Of a stretch of DNA of 6,354 bases, positions 5,791-6,354 are shown piece by piece (position 1 is the stretch's first letter; each line of letters begins with the position of its first letter). The DNA is from Candidatus Poribacteria bacterium (GTDB lineage: Bacteria > Poribacteria > WGA-4E > DTYX01), in NCBI GenBank assembly GCA_012961655.1, contig DTYX01000753.1:1-6354 (forward strand). The letters are read 5' to 3'. The notes under the pieces are model-generated. The model did not search any database. It had not been told where the DNA came from and saw nothing but the letters and a program-made list of their open reading frames with translations. The position numbers were made by a program, and so were the translations under genes.

Positions 5791-6354
5791 ATGTCACAAG
5801 TCAAAGCGGCTGTTATGGTCGAAGTTGGGAAAATTGAGATACAGGATTTTCCACGGCCGAAGATTGCCGATAACGCGTTATTGATGAGAGTAGACCAATT
5901 AGGTATTTGCGGCAGCGATAAGCACATGTACCTGGGACATACATCGCTAAAATTTCCCGTTATGCCTGGACATGAGGTCACGGGCGCTGTGGAAGAGATT
6001 GGCCCGTTGGCAAACGAAGCGATGAGAGTTGTGGGCGGTCCAATTAAAATCGGCGATAAAATCACGGTGGCGCCAGGTTCGCATGGCTGCGGCAAATGCT
6101 ATTTCTGTTTGCATACGCCACATAGACCGGCGCTATGCGCAAACCGGATTATCTACGGTTTTTCCAATTGTGAAGAACCGCCATATCTCACTGGAAATGC
6201 CGCGCAATATACTTATATTCACAATAGGTCATGGGTTTTTAAACTTCCCAATGAAATCCCCGAAAAGATTCGCGTTTTAGCCGAACCTGCGGCAGTTGCC
6301 ACGCGCGCCGTCGAACGCTGTTTTGCGCCGGGCGTGCCGCAAGTCGGCGCAGGA
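5791..6354 (+). CDS. Zinc-dependent medium-chain alcohol/polyol dehydrogenase, N-terminal part (3' end outside window)
   Basis: The 188 visible residues are the GroES-like catalytic domain of a zinc medium-chain dehydrogenase, which oxidises an alcohol or polyol with NAD(P). Catalytic zinc ligands are present: LGICGSDKH (Cys40), MPGHE (His61, Glu62) and AEPAAVA (Glu165). The structural-zinc lobe has cysteines at 100, 103, 106 and 116. The last gap is nine residues instead of the usual seven. A further short insertion (about 71-85) separates EEIG from KIGDKITVAPG. Both suggest a subfamily away from classical sorbitol or threonine dehydrogenases. The Rossmann domain begins at the edge (VGAG). 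The start follows AAGGAG at seven bases. The substrate cannot be told. The gene lies 175 bases after FIST, behind a repeat, so it may have its own promoter. Confidence 0.92.
   Translation, partial: MSQVKAAVMVEVGKIEIQDFPRPKIADNALLMRVDQLGICGSDKHMYLGHTSLKFPVMPGHEVTGAVEEIGPLANEAMRVVGGPIKIGDKITVAPGSHGCGKCYFCLHTPHRPALCANRIIYGFSNCEEPPYLTGNAAQYTYIHNRSWVFKLPNEIPEKIRVLAEPAAVATRAVERCFAPGVPQVGAG

Overview
The window reads as a piece of a bacterial chromosome from an environmental, probably uncultured lineage. Coding DNA is moderate in GC, the gaps are AT-rich, and most plus-strand genes have a clear Shine-Dalgarno site. Short dispersed repeats (families built on ACGTATTACGCATTACG and CACGTTTCACG, plus a C-rich/G-rich palindrome) occur together with a LarA-family protein, a FIST protein, a retropepsin-like protein and a zinc dehydrogenase. 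That mix would suit Candidatus Poribacteria or a similar large-genome group, but this is an impression from memory and cannot be proven here.

Left region, minus strand (1-657): a decayed toxin-antitoxin locus. A HicA-type toxin gene (657-428) has lost an internal piece and is frameshifted. It overlaps by ATGA a HicB-type antitoxin gene (431-210) that stops at 73 residues, before the usual C-terminal DNA-binding part. Directly behind it, with a possible TTGA overlap, is the N-terminal part of a small colicin D-like tRNase domain (174 to the left edge). No gene is supported in 658-1063, apart from a candidate extended -10 promoter and a repeat unit.

Centre, plus strand: an intact pyruvate kinase (1064-2479) lies between inverted copies of a 17-base repeat. 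After a 180-base gap holding a 12-bp inverted repeat come a LarA/DUF2088 nickel-pincer enzyme homologue (2660-3937), a small retropepsin-like aspartic protease gene broken by a +1 frameshift at a hairpin (4010-4388), and a two-domain FIST protein (4446-5615). These three lie 72 and 57 bases apart, each with its own ribosome site, and could be one transcript. The LarA gene carries a palindromic repeat inserted in frame, adding a peptide of about 20 residues.

Right region, plus strand: after a 175-base gap with another repeat cluster, a zinc-dependent medium-chain alcohol/polyol dehydrogenase begins (5791) and runs off the window.

Functional links are loose. Pyruvate kinase, a 2-hydroxyacid racemase-like enzyme and an NAD(P)-dependent dehydrogenase all suit central carbon or hydroxyacid/polyol metabolism, and FIST may bind small ligands. 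No shared pathway is shown by the sequence. The least ordinary part is the degraded hicAB locus feeding into a stand-alone colicin D-like toxin.
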